Source of the DNA: Ulva prolifera
Taxonomy: Eukaryota > Chlorophyta > Ulvophyceae > Ulvales > Ulvaceae
Length of the DNA stretch: 64,000 nucleotides
Direction: 5' to 3'
Assembly: GCA_023078555.1 (NCBI GenBank)
Contig: CM041203.1
Coordinates: 3,205,981-3,269,980, forward strand
Part shown: positions 48,418 to 59,979 of the stretch, one piece after another
How positions within the stretch are numbered: position 1 is the first letter of the stretch
Layout: each line of letters opens with the position of its first letter
Position numbers and translations under genes: made by a program
The notes under the pieces: model-generated
Told to the model about the DNA's origin: nothing
Seen by the model: only the letters and a program-made list of their open reading frames with translations
The model's database searches: none

Positions 48418-49704
48418 CTGCATTCACGAGCTTGAAATCGGCTGACAGTCCAGAAGAGATAAAATCACAGATTTTCTGGAATTTTACAGTTGGCCATGTT
48501 GGAAGCGATGTATGAAAAATAGGATAGGTACCTGCTGAAGGAATCTGGATGAAATAGAGCGCATCATTTGAAGCCACTGCATCTGTGCCGATCCCAATGT
48601 CAGCGCTATGCCATGGCATTGCATATGCATAAGCTTGCAGGAACAAATTTGCAGCATGATCTACGATCCTTGCAACAGGCAAGGTCGATCCACTTTAAGC
48701 AACAGCGTGGCTAAGGTATCAGGCTCCGCATCACAGAATGGCGTGGATGGGGAAGTGCAAGTTCATTGACAGAATTGATTTGCTCAAGTTCACATGTGAA
48801 TTCAGCATGCGAGCACGTTTGGAGTCACATATGTGTTCTTGTTGCTGTGTGGAGTTGCGAAGCCACAACAGTGGCATATGCGCATTCCGTCAGGAAACCG
48901 ATCCAACCGCATCATCGTGAGCAGCAATGATGAGTGGTTTTGGTCCGAGGAAAGATGAGTGTCATTTGATGCAGCGGCAAACACAGCACACGCGCACGGA
49001 TCACATCAGAGCTTTCAAAGCTTTGGACACTGGCCGTCCCTGGTGATATGCACAGGCCTGTGCCCTGTCGAAGAGCCACCTGCCTTGCTGCATTCGTCCT
49101 TATACCACACTGAGCTGCAGTGCTTCCCACGAGATATCGTAATGCACGATCACTCCTGGAAGTCCTGGAAGTGTGGACCCGTGCCGTGGCATCACTGCAA
49201 GAGCGCTATGGTGGAGTCTTCGACGCAGTGCGGCTTGGGCGCTTGACCCGGTGACACGCGCAGGATTGTGGATGTACACATGTAGCTACAGGCACGTCAG
49301 CCACGGCGCCAGTCTCCGCGGAGACGCTGCGAAACGCATGCATGGCAAGCATGTTTGACGCCAGCTCTGGCCACAAAGCCGCAGAGAGATGCCTAAATAG
49401 TCAACAGCAGCATTAGATCATCTGCCTCGGACACCATGAATCACGTATGACATGCACGCTGTATGAACCTTGCCCTGCGATTATAGGTTCCAACCGGCAC
49501 CAACCTCGCCACTCCACAGTATTTCACCTGGTGGACTATTCTGCGCTAAGCTATTAATGTCATCTATGGACGGTTTGATTTCGTGAAGGGACGTACGCTG
49601 AAGCAATGGTTTCTCGTGTTGTGCGCCTTGGACGTGCGCGCTTCGACCAGTGTCTGCAACTGATCGAACACACCGGCCGCCTGCCACTGTAGTAATAGCA
49701 GAAG
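48418..49704. other. Spacer with scattered coding-like pieces
   Basis: Contains a minus-strand frame with protein-like composition (48,386-48,680, including WPTVKFQKICDFISSGLS), which abuts the MSH4 stop. It also contains plus-strand pieces such as WTRAVASLQERYGGVFDAVR (about 49,165-49,230) and MVSRVVRLGRARFDQCLQLI (from 49,604). None could be joined to a known family with confidence. See the separate weak TRAPPC6-like call. Confidence 0.35.
48738..48905 (+). CDS. Possible fragment of a TRAPPC6-like (Bet3 family) gene
   Basis: A short plus frame reads KFIDRIDLLKFTCEF and, about 24 codons on, VELRSHNSGICAF. These resemble the TRAPPC6 segments RFKDELDIMKFICKDFW and DNLRTNHQGIYVL in order and approximate spacing. 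A nearby plus piece, NDEWFWSEER (about 48,928-48,957), could match the next segment. No N-terminal or C-terminal exon was found and the join between the pieces is not clean. It may be a decayed gene or chance. Confidence 0.25.
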
Positions 49705-50585
49705 ATGCTTGCAGCAAGGGAGATTTCCAGCTGCTTGATGCTTCAAAAAGTAATATTTTTCAACTCGTGGTTCTCATTGGCATGGTGGATCACCACGACA
49801 TGGATCCTTTGCAAAAAGGTATGACCCGATTGGAAAACAGAGCGTATTCTCGTAACAGCGTGCATATGCAGACCAAGGTTCAGCATTGATATGCAGTACA
49901 TGAAAGGGCTCATCATGGTCGATCCTGATGCAGCCCGCACCATATTCATGGTGCTGTTCATGGTATTTGAACCGCTCCGGTTGTTTGCCGGATATTACGG
50001 CAATCTACGTGAGGAAGTGCGCTGCAATTTTCTTGCCACATGCGGACATGGTGATTCAACGTCCACAACGGGGCGAGAGCCAGTGCAGGTGCCTTTGTTG
50101 CTGGTTCTCATATTGCTCAGTGTCATTCCGACCTTGCCAGCTTGTATCTACATGCTCGTGGCGCAGTATCACATGGATTCATCACAGTTGGCTCTTCAGT
50201 TGCCGCAGCTGGCTTTCTTGCTTGCGAGCATTGGATTTGGAAGCCATGCTGTGCGCTCTCGCCCATGCACATTGCGGCAGGACAGAATGTCAGCATTAGT
50301 CCCTATTGCTTCCATGGGAATCACTGCTTGTGGTGCAATTGCCCCGCCTTGCAGTTGTCGAAGATTCACAATACCAATCAGAGGCAGCAAGCGATCATGA
50401 AATCAGCCGAGGCAGAAACTCAGACACGGAAAGGGGGATCCAAACCTCTTGTCAGCATGACAGCGACCTGGAGAGAGTTGAACGCAAAAACATTGGATGG
50501 GATAAGCAGTGTTCGCCGAATGAATGAGTTGGAAGCTGATGTCTGTGGTGCTGGGCAAGGCAGCCCCCAAGCCACACAAATATGA
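49705..50585 (+). CDS. TMEM17: Transmembrane protein 17-like ciliary transition-zone protein
   Basis: Small four-pass membrane protein; TMEM17 is part of the transition-zone (MKS) barrier at the cilium base. Exon 1 (to 49,818) reads LMLQKVIFFNSWFSLAWWIT and TTWILCKK, matching the first membrane helix. Exon 2 (49,897-50,016) is YMKGLIMVDPDAARTIFMV, then FEPLRLFAGYYGNLREE, which contains the family hallmark (I/L)RLxxGYxGNLxE. Exon 3 from 50,089 continues VPLLLVLILLSVIPTLPACI, then a fourth hydrophobic segment (QLALQLPQLAFLLASIGF). The junctions restore KK|Y and EE|V in phase 0. The C-terminal part beyond about 50,260 is less certain; a frame ending at 50,585 gives a hydrophilic tail. The ATG at 49,705 is the first in frame after a stop. 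ARL8 starts about 240 bp downstream on the same strand. Confidence 0.8.
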
Positions 50586-50823
50586 CAATGCGAGCACAAC
50601 ACGATCAAAGCAAGTGCATGCGAGTGCAGACAGGCCCGGAAACAACGGACTCGCTAGCTTGATGCTCATCGCGAACGGCTGTGACATTTGGCACCCGAGG
50701 TATTTGGAGGGAACTCGCAGGCGCTGGCAGCCTGCGAGTTCGCGGGCCGTGGGCACAGGGCTTAGGGCCGCATGCATGGATCCGAGTCGGTCCCCGAGCA
50801 ATATCGCGACAGGTAGAGATGAC

Positions 50824-52629
50824 ATGCTCGACTCCTTGCTCTCATTGTAATACAGCTCGCATTGTTTTCACATGCAGTCTTGTCTAGCAACTGGTATCAT
50901 GCTCTGTCCCCGGTCGGCTCAGTGCCCTTGTACATCTTCGGCAGTCAGTTTCCTCTGCGAACAGCTCGTACTCACGGAAAGCAGGTGTCGTATTGACAGC
51001 GAAAGCCTCCTAAGAACAAGGAATTAATAAGATCCTCCTGGCAGCTGTGGGAAACGTATTCATGTGGGCTGTGTGGAATTCTTTCATAGAATGGCTTCAA
51101 AGGTACTGATTGCAATTTGTGCTTGAAACGACATCTCTGATGGCGGTGGAAGATCGAATCAATTAACAATTTGTCTGATACAGCTTTTTCTGGCGGAGAG
51201 AGATGGAGCTTGCAATAATTGGGCCGAATAATGCTGGTAAAACAACTTTGGTCGAGGTACGCGCAGTATGGCCAGCGCGTACATGGCGGGGCCGTACACA
51301 CGTGTACATAGCCCGCATGATCATTGAAATCTGTCAGATTTCAACGGTTCTTGATGCGACGCTGTCTCGTTTCGCATTGACTGCACTCGGCCAGTCATTG
51401 TATCAATTGGGTCCAGCATATATCCAATTCTTTTTTAGCATCCGCATCGATGAATCTCTTGCCGACTTTGTGATTGTCGTTCTGAGATTGTACCCCGCTC
51501 CAGGTGCTGGCCAGCGGAACATTCAATCAAGACTTCATGGCTACAGTATGACGCTGCTCCAGCCTTTTGCTTGGAAACGAGTTTTGTTACAGCTTGTCAG
51601 CATCGACACATGCAATTGCAAATGCAGCGGTGCATGGTTCTTTGTTGACCTTTGCATGTACCTGGCTGTCGTGAACTTTCATTCGGCATATTCTCCATGT
51701 GTCGGCCACCTGCCACGCGATCAGCCTCAAGAGGTCTGTCAAGATGCCTGCCCGCCAATACCATACTACCTTGCTCGACCACGAGCCAGTGACACTGTGA
51801 CAGTACATGCTTGTTCTGCGTGCAATTGTGCCTGGGGCGGCAATTCCGTTCTGCACACTGAACGCCATGCTGCTGGCTGAAAATCCGCGGCAGGCCGGTG
51901 TGCGACTGTGTGCCTCCTTTCATCTCATGTTTCACGATTGCATCCATCGTGCGTGCGCACAGGAGCTCATCGTCCTATGTTGATGTGCTGCCACTCGCAT
52001 GGAGGCATGCTGTTGACTACACAGTTGTGCTGAGCGTGCAGGTAGGATTCAAGATGCGCAAGATTACAAAAGGTCGAGTCAGCATGAAGGTATGGGATAT
52101 AGGGGGGCAGCCTCGATTCAGGAGTATGTGGGAGCGATACTGTCGTGGAGTCAATGCAATCGTCTTCGTGGTTGACTCAGCAGACCTTGGGAAGATTGAT
52201 GAAGCACGTAAGCTCCTGCATGACTTGATGCAGAGACCATCTCTCCAAGGAACTCCACTGCTCGTTCTTGGAAACAAGAGTGACCTTGACCAGTCGTTGA
52301 GCGGAGCAGACTTGACATCACAGATGCAGCTTCAGGTGTGACTCAGTGCTCCTGAACTGTGCAGCACACATGCAGCTCGTACATGTCGTTGCGCCCAGTG
52401 TGTTTGGCAGCTTATTCATATCTGCTGGCCTCCCAGCATGATACTTGCACTGGAATGAGTGTGACACGCGTGATGTCTTTTTGTATGTGCTCCGGGCGCA
52501 TTCTTGGGAGGTGTTCACTGCATACAGGAATTGCCATGCCGGGAGTTTGCTATATACAGCATCTCATGCAAGGCACAAACGAACATACAACACGTCTTGG
52601 ACTGGCTAATTAAGCACTCAAAGAGTTGA
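50824..52629 (+). CDS. ARL8: ARF-like small GTPase ARL8
   Basis: Small GTPase of lysosome/late-endosome and vesicle positioning. Five exons join in phase to 177 residues: 50,824-50,846, 51,184-51,256, 51,504-51,545, 52,042-52,335 and 52,528-52,629. The N-terminal helix is [17 protein letters not shown], with no Gly2, as expected since ARL8 is acetylated rather than myristoylated. G1 is GPNNAGKTT. Switch I is [21 protein letters not shown]3 is [20 protein letters not shown], diagnostic for ARL8. G4 is NKSD. G5 is in [11 protein letters not shown], and the end is [12 protein letters not shown]. Family members usually have GLQ(N/Y)SGKT in G1, so GPNNAGKT is a mild variant. Two exons are tiny (23 and 42 bp); the model is supported because every junction restores conserved sequence. 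Confidence 0.95.
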
Positions 52630-53767
52630 CGCAAGCCCTCAGACCCACAGCTCAACCCATATGTGCATGCTGCATCAGTTCTGGTAGCTGAGCGTCTAGC
52701 TGGAGGACGACTGAAGGAGAGGAATTTGCGTTGGTGTGCTGGAATGTTGAGGACATGCTTTGCTTGATGTCCAGTAGTGACATGTGCCATATTTAATCAA
52801 GCGCCTTGTCCTGTACATTGCTCCCGTTTCCGATGAGATTATTGCGTACTATGTGTGTATGGTGGTTCATCTTGCCTCTTGTACAGAAGATTTCCGTGGT
52901 GCTGCTCTGGCACATTTTCTGGTGGGATGTTGCATGTGTGGCAAAATCAATGAGGATGCCTCCAGCAGCTTTGACATGGATCCTCGATCCTGAATTGTAA
53001 GATTGATGGGGTGGTCAACGAGGCAACTTGATTTGGCACGGCAGTGCCCCATCGAGTATGACTCGGATGTACCAACCAATCTGGGGATGCCCTCACCGCG
53101 TCTCCAATCACTGAGTGGCAAACAGCTGGAACAGCGTTTCAGCCAGGAATCTGCGTTGAGGCTCCATCTATTTCATCATACACATGAAATCGACAAGCAG
53201 GCTTTATGTCTTATTGAACATCTCGCGGCACCTGCAAACGTCAACTTGCTACGTATCTGCATTGCTTCATGACCCTTCAGTGTAAGCGACGTAAAAGTCA
53301 TGCTTGTCGGGAGCAGACGTAAAAGAAGCACAGCCGGTGTGTATCAGGAGAAGAAGCTTGGGAGTTCTTTGATCGTGACATGCGTGTGCTGGTCACATCG
53401 ACATCTACCGCACAGCGACTACAAATCGCCAGCGTGGGTGCATGAGAATTTGAAACGCCGACGAAAACGTGGTTAGGTTAGCTGGATTGAACAATGAATG
53501 TTGCACGTCTTTGCGCATACGAAATGATCGATCTCCCGTTCGTCTGCAATCGTGGCTGTGTACACAACCAGGCACACTGGCTTTGCGCTCTGCATACGAG
53601 CTGCCTTGCGGCCACAAGCAACTATCAGCCGCGTTCGCAATCCTTGCGAGACAGCGTGCATGAGTGCCCGTGCAATTTTGCATACACGGCCAGCCGTATC
53701 AAAGGTGCACAGTGTCACCGAGCTCGGGCTCCAAACACGGCTGTTGCAGGCTCTGCGAAAGCCGAGG
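52630..53767. other. Intergenic, no gene recognised
   Basis: Between ARL8 and the sugar-kinase gene, both on the plus strand. Frames such as plus 53,003-53,272 and minus 53,473-53,889 have no known domain and no splice partners were seen. The right end should be the kinase promoter. Confidence 0.5.
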
Positions 53768-55171
53768 ATGGACGATTCCAGGCCTGATGTTCTGATAGGT
53801 GTGGATGGAGGTAGCACAAAGACGCACTGCGTTGTTCTGTCTTGTTCTAGTTTGTCCTCGATTGCTTCAGTGACGGGAGGTGGTTGCAACAGGTGTGCAT
53901 CCTTTCGTACTAAGTCACCAATCAGCGATCAAGGGTACTCCCGGCATATATATGGCCAACGATACATTTTTGTAGAAACAGTGAAGGCAGGCTTGAAGCC
54001 GACCAGGTGCTGACTGAGTGCATACAAGCCGCTGTCATCCAAGCTGACTTGAGACCGGAACAAGTCAAAGGTGTTGCATGCGGCTTGTCTGGTGTGGACA
54101 CTCTCAATGACGCAAAGGACAAGAAAGATCTGTTGAGGAGCTTCCTGCACCAGCTCCAAGTGCCGGATCACGTGCGGCCTTCATTTGCACCTTTCTTGGG
54201 TGGATGCCGCTGGAACCTGAGCATCAGGAGCAGTAGTTGAGGTGATGGTGTCGAATGGAGACATCTCTGTTTCCCTCTCTTCGGTGCTCGAGAAAAGTTT
54301 TGCTGTGAGAGTGCAGGTACCTTGCTGGGTCTTCAATGATGCAATTGCAGCGCTTGCGTCTGCCACACGTGGCCCACCGCATGGCATATGTGCTGTAGCG
54401 GGGACGGGCTCAATCTGCATAGGGATCGCAGGAGATAATTTTCATAGGGCAAGTGGATGGGGAAGTACCATCGGAGATGGTGGAAGTGGGTTTGACATTG
54501 GTCGCAAGGCCCTTGCAGCTGTGGCGGCATCAGTTGATGAGCGACAGCCCCCGACAGCTCTCGCCAATGCAATTGCGCAGGCTTGCAACGTCACCAGCGT
54601 GTCTGAGCTGTTGTGCTGGGTGTATCGAGACACGTCCTGGGCGGCAGTTGCCAGCTTGGCGCCATCTGTTGTAGCATGTGCTTCTGCGGGGGATGCAGCT
54701 GCCGTGAATATACTGGAGACAGCTGCATCAGATTTGGTAGAGAGCATTGCCGCGGTTTCAGGGAAGCTCAAGACGTGCAGTGGAGACGGCCCTGTCCCCG
54801 TAATTCTATCTGGGCGTTTGCTGCATCGACAGGAACAGTCCATTTATAGCGAGATAGTCGAACGGCTGCTGCATGTCAGGCTCCCGGAACACAATATTCT
54901 CAGGTGCATGCAAGAAGTTCCGCTTGTGACAGCAGTCTCGACGGTGAGACTGTCGGTGGGCAATGGTGTATGACCCAGTCTGTGCTGCAGGCCATTTGTG
55001 GACAGCGCCACTGGAGCCGCACTCTTGGGAGCACACTACCTGAGATCTGGTACGGCCGATAGTGACGGGGCCTACTGTCAAGGAGTTGTTGATGAGCTTT
55101 CTCGAAGCGTTCTTGTTGATCCGGCATTGCAGTGTGCCCGCGCATTTGCGGGTGCCCACAAGCAAAAGTGA
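53768..55171 (+). CDS. NAGK: N-acetylglucosamine kinase-like protein (BadF/BadG/BcrA/BcrD ATPase fold)
   Basis: Sugar kinase of the ASKHA (hexokinase/actin) fold; plant relatives are annotated as N-acetyl-D-glucosamine kinases. Four exons join in phase to 360 residues: 53,768-53,892, 53,982-54,171, 54,317-54,903 and 54,991-55,171. PHOSPHATE-1 is DVLIGVDGGSTKTHCVVL. Then GVACGLSGVDTLNDAKD, CWVFNDAIAALASATRGP (catalytic Asp in NDA), PHGICAVAGTGSICIGIAGD (PHOSPHATE-2), SGWGSTIGDGGSGFDIGRKA, LCWVYRDTSWAAVASLAPSV and VPVILSGRLL. The C-terminus is PFVDSATGAALLGAHYL. A longer open frame upstream of 54,317 is intron read-through. The exact sugar cannot be told from sequence. Confidence 0.9.
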
Positions 55172-56350
55172 CACACCAATTTTTGCCTCGAAGCAGGATG
55201 TACCAATTTTAGCTCATCATGCGTCAGAGGATCCACTAGCTCGTCCTGTTCAGATAATACATCGCAGCTGTCCTTTCATTCCAGAGTTCCGTGATCTACA
55301 GCACCGCCACTAGGCAGTGGAGTGGCACTCGATGTTTACAAGGTATGGACAGCTGCAGCTGATGTGTATTAGATTGACGGAACAGTTGCTGTGATTGCTA
55401 CCGCCCATTGATGCATGCATCTGGCAGCGAATATGAGCTTGTGTATACGGTATTCACATCAGATGCCATTCTGGGTGGTGATAAGTCTGACGTGACATTC
55501 ATGTTCAGTCGCATGTCTCAATGCAACTGCTTCATTCCTGATCAACGTGCGATACTATATTCATACGTTTTGGTTCTGAACTGCTGAGTCATTCGCCTTT
55601 CCCTGACACACAACACACCTGCATCTGTTCTGTGATCATCTCGAATCAAATATTTGAGTACCGAGCCACTCACAGGACCGGGCATTGACTAAAGGCCGGC
55701 TTTCGTCAGGGATCACATGACCAGTGTATCATGCAAAACCTCTGTCACAAAGATTATGAAACAGTGGGCTGCCCGTGGTCATCTTAAAAGTCGGTGTTAA
55801 AAGCGACTATTGGTGCATGCATTGGTGACACATGCGACATTGACAGAAGCCAAGATAAGCGACCAAAGATGGCAGCCAGCACTTCTTGGGTCCGTTACAC
55901 AGAACCTGCCTATGATCGCGCAAGTTGTGTTCCACTGACAGACTGTGCAATGGACATCAAAATACAAGCATGCCACAATGTGGCACACATTCGTGACTCT
56001 AAGTAAACCCAGTCAGCACATGTTTGACTCCGTTGAGCAGAAGGTGCGGGCCACATCCACATACGCTTTATCATCGATATCAGCATCAAGCGCCATAACC
56101 GGCATCAACACCGGTACATGTCAAGGTGAAGCGGCTTCATCTCTGTGCCTTAGGACAAAGGAAGGACGGACGGTGGCTGCTGTTCCCGCCGCATTCAGGT
56201 GTGCTTCCAATGCATCAAAGCTGCAGCCACGAGTTGAGCAACAGTCAGGCCCTGACCCCAATGAGCAGTGCATAACGGCGTTGTAACAGACCCAACCTGT
56301 TGAGAAGTGAACGCAAGTGCGCAAGGTTGCAAACGTGAGCCGCGTCGTAC
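55172..56350. other. Convergent intergenic region
   Basis: Between the 3' ends of the sugar kinase (plus) and the IF1-like gene (minus). It should contain the last short exon and 3' UTR of the latter, which I could not fix. A candidate continuation is a minus frame to 56,121. No other domain was recognised. Confidence 0.45.
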
Positions 56351-56989
56351 CTGTGAAATCTTCCTCGCTGATGTTGTATTTGCCCACAATCTCCTGGACA
56401 GACATTGAATGCTGACAACATGTAGCATTTTCAGGCTGGAGTCAGAATCAGCTTGGACCATACCTGTAGCTGCTTCCCCTCTTCGGTATTGTGAAGCGTA
56501 GCAGATTCGTCATGCTGCAGACAGAAACTCAGATTGGCTTGGCTGATCAAAGGGCCCCCGATGCACGGATGTGATTCACGGCAACGCTGCTGCAACATGC
56601 GAGTCCACATATTTCTTTAGACACGCTGACGTACCTTATCAGCTTGCGACTTCATCTTCTTCAGCAAGTTGCGCAAGAGGCGTTCCTCCTCCTTGTTGAA
56701 ATAGAGGTTCTACAAGCCATGCGGCGCAGTTCACACATCGACCCGACAGATACCTTATGAAGCGGTGACCATTTCTCCGCCTTGAGCAACAAGAGCTGCG
56801 CTCGGCAGCTGGACTTGCGAATCGCTAGGATTACATGCGCATGCACACCTCTGCGGCAGCCTCGCGGTCGCGAAAGGACTTGACACCATCCACGCTCATG
56901 TTTCGGACGGAGGTGCTGATAGCCGTAGACGTCTGGCTGAACAAAGGTTGAGCAAGCGCTCGGAACCCGTGGCGCAGGAGGCTCGACAT
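56351..56989 (-). CDS. Mitochondrial ATPase-inhibitor (IF1)-like protein, last exon not resolved
   Basis: Small helical protein of the IATP/IF1 type, which binds and inhibits F1-ATPase. Four exons were read on the minus strand: 56,989-56,849, 56,709-56,635, 56,514-56,464 and 56,411-56,351. The first 30 or so residues (MSSLLRHGFRALAQPLFSQ...) look like a mitochondrial presequence: basic, Ser/Thr-rich, no acids. Then comes FRDREAAAENLYFNKEEER, which resembles the inhibitory segment FxxREraxE...yfxkeE, and LLRNLLKKMKSQADK, a coiled-coil-like helix. The exon-4 part VQEIVGKYNISEEDF is conserved in algal relatives as I recall them. The final exon, expected to give a short tail, is not identified. 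Phases join cleanly (0, 0, 0, then 1). Confidence 0.65.
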
Positions 56990-58290
56990 TGTGAAGCTAA
57001 CAGCAAAACAAAAAACAAAGGCATACACAGAATGACTGTGTATGTGCGAGCCTAGGAGGTTCAACCGGCTGTCCCGCACGTCCCTATCTACACCTGGGGG
57101 CCACATCAGCTCCGGCTCGGAATCTATGCATGTCGCCACCCATGCATCTCGAATGCGATGCAGCATTCATACCACGATGGCACAGCTGCTGCTGTGCCAA
57201 GTGGGAGGCACGTCCCCACCACTCAAGCCTGTAAACACTGCACTTAATCTCTCGGGAACCTGGCAACTCTGGAGCGTCGCTGTCTGGTTAATGGCATAGG
57301 GAGTCAGACCACCCTACCACCCGATGACAAACAAATGCAGTCAGTGCTAGACGCAACCACACCCATGCATACGCGGTCATGCCTGCACAGACTTGCATCA
57401 ATGTGAGTACGTGTAACTTTTGCTGCAAACATGTCTTGCCACGCGTCAATTACCGCATACTGGTTTGTGGGTGCACCTAATTTGCATTGACTGCAGACTG
57501 CCTGGCGGCCTTTGCCACTTGCACCATCACTCAATGCACAGACAGATCCTGATTCATCGCGATCATGCAGAATTTCAACTGTGTGTCACAGAGGCGCATG
57601 CACGTGTAGGCTGGTCACTCCTGCAACGGTGAGAGGCATATGCACCATGCACAGGCTTGTGCATAATGATGCACCTCCCTGTGGATTCACGGAACATGTT
57701 CACTGACTGACCCACAATTTGTAATTTGTGATGCTGGATTGCCTCGTTGAATGCGATGTGCCAATCGGATGTGGGAGGATGTACATGCATGCTTGGAACA
57801 GCCTCTGCTCTGATGTCTGTAAACAATGCAGATATGTTACACACATCCATATGCAGGAAAATTTTACCATCCTCTAGCGGATGCGAAGTCACGTTATGAG
57901 GCACTTGCAACCCCACAGCAGCTGGCTACATATCGCTTCATCCCCCGAGCCCACAACAGTGCTCGTAACATGTGGATCCGCGTGCTCAGGTGCCACGATA
58001 GTCGCCAGTCATCCCATGTGCGCCCATTGCGCCGTTTTGGCAGACCCAGCCAGCCGGCCTGCACACAATGTCACTGGTGATGCGTAGCAGCTTGTGTCCC
58101 CACTGCAACTTTCCGGAATGATCTGCTTATTTTCCTGCAGATTCATACATGTACTCAACAGAGCAACCTACAGAGCATGTGCATCTATAGCCAGCCAATG
58201 GTGCATATAGATGCATATCTCCTCGACCACTTCTGGCTGACATCGCGATAAAATGCATACAGAACATGGCCGCCCGAGTTACGGTGAATA
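56990..58290. other. Intergenic, no gene recognised
   Basis: Upstream of the IF1-like gene and downstream of the ABC1 kinase. Frames such as minus 57,575-57,916 (113 codons) and plus 57,826-58,080 have protein-like composition but no recognisable domain. The left end should hold the IF1-like promoter. Confidence 0.45.
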
Positions 58291-59979
58291 TTAGCGGCGC
58301 ACCCAGGGCTGCGCACTGCGCACAGAATCCTGAACGAAGAGCCCAGCAAGTGCATGCCGGCAGTTCACATCCAGCCTATCCGCTGCAGTCAGGCCCAGGA
58401 CAGACGTCACCCCCCGCACACCATGCGACACCCTGAGTATCTCCACTAGCTCCGGTGGCAGGTGGGATATTGCTGCAAGATTCTGCAAGCCGCCTAGCCC
58501 CCGCAACCCATCTGCACCCGGCTCCTTGTCCTCGGCATTCTTGCCTGCCCGCCTCCCAGAAGTCATCTGCAGCACCACTGGTACGATCTCCCTGCCACGC
58601 GGACCAGCGATCTCCTCTGCCACGGCCAGTGCTCCAGCCTCGTCGTGCAGCACAAAGGAGCACCACAGCTTGCAGTACTGCTGCCTTAGCTTCGGCGGCA
58701 CAGCCACCTGCCACCCGTGGTCCAGCAGCACAACCTCGAAGTTGTCGCCGCTGCCGCGAACGAGGATGTTCCCCGGGCTGAGGTCCCCATGCATGCAGCC
58801 ACGGACGTACACGCTTTCTGCAAACGCACGCAGCAGCGCCAGCCCGACTGCCTTGGTGCAGATGCCCCGGCGCCGCAGGGCTGCAGTGTCTGTGATCTCC
58901 ACCCCGTCCACCCATTCTGTCACTAGTACTCTGCGAGAGCTGAGCTCTGGCAGGGGCTGTGCGACCGTGACCGGCCCAGCAGGCAGGCACTCCTGCAACC
59001 TCAGAGCGTTCCTCAACTCTCGCTTGAGATTGGTCTCCTGGCGGATCCTTGTGACGAGAGACTTGAGGATACGCTGGACTGGTGCCACACCGGGCACACC
59101 CATCGTGGCACAGGCTGACGCAATCCAAGAGCACACTCTCAGATCGGCGGCAGCAGCATATCCAATGCCAGGATACTGCACCTTGACTGCTACTTCGCGG
59201 CCATCCTTCAGCACCCCCCTATGGACCTGCAGACATTGCATGGTCTGGATATGTTGAGCGCTCAAGAGCCTGCTGCATGGTATCGGCAGCATGTGCAGGC
59301 GTGTACGGGTGCATGAGGTTGCGCAGCACAGGTAGCTCAGAGCCTCATGACAAGAGCTCCGGCAGAATCTGGAGTCATGGGCGTGCTAAAATCGCCGTGC
59401 TGTCCTAATTCTGAAGACATGCCTGGGCAAGAGAAGCCGCGGCAATTGGCTCCTCGCTGAGAGACTGGAATGTCCTGTGCAGTGCCTGCTTTGTGTCGGC
59501 CTCGATCATGGCCCGAATCACATCTCCTGTCAGGAAACAGCTGTTGTCCCGCAGAGCACCCAATTCCTCGCGATACTCTGTTGGTACCGTGGCGATGTGA
59601 GAGGCAAACTGCGCTGCTTTGATGAATATCCCCCCATTGCATTTGCACACCTGCACATCGCCTTTCTGCGTGAGACAGTTGCTGATCAGTTGCATCTACA
59701 GGTGTTGGGTGGGCTGTGGCGCACCTCGGCGAGCTCCCGGGCGCTAGTCCGCTGCAAATGTGACAGCGTGGCGCCGGGCAGTTGGTCGGGATGACCACAT
59801 GCGGACAACTCTGCATGATACCTAAAATAGGATGTAGCGGCCCATGAAAGTAGACGTCCAGTACGGGGCAAAGTCTGGAGCAAGTGGTACGATTCCGGTT
59901 GACTTTGTACGTGGTACACTGCTACCGCTGCGGCCGTGAGACCCGCCCCCACAACCAGCCGGTGCCGCGGCGTGAGCAT
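58291..59979 (-). CDS. ABC1/ADCK (UbiB-family) atypical protein kinase-like, ADCK1/5 type
   Basis: UbiB-family protein; relatives act in mitochondrial or plastid lipid and quinone metabolism. Three exons join in phase to 472 residues: 59,979-59,725, 59,650-59,423 and 59,226-58,291. The N-terminus begins MLTPRHRLVVGAGLTAAAVA, one hydrophobic stretch like an organelle targeting or membrane anchor. The K-x-G-Q region reads GGIFIKAAQFAS, then VPTEYREELGALRD. Exons 2 and 3 join as IAAASLAQ|VHRGVLKDG (the Ala-rich loop in place of a Gly-rich loop). Lys is in VAVKVQYPG. Others are VLVTEWVDGVEI, the catalytic loop HGDLSPGNILV and metal motif LLDHGW (DHG for DFG, seen in the ADCK1 branch). Intron 2 has a GC donor (CAG|GCATGT). 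The C-terminal part is Gly/Arg-rich before DRLDVNCRHALAGLF. Confidence 0.9.

Noticed and set aside
54242-54316. Apparent N-terminal extension of the sugar-kinase exon
   Set aside because: It is intron sequence. Splicing 54,171 to 54,317 restores the family sequence around CWVFNDAIAAL in phase.
53768-55171. Recent bacterial transfer of the BadF-type kinase
   Set aside because: It has three spliceosomal introns with the host's own splice signals and resembles plant homologues, so no transfer signal is visible.
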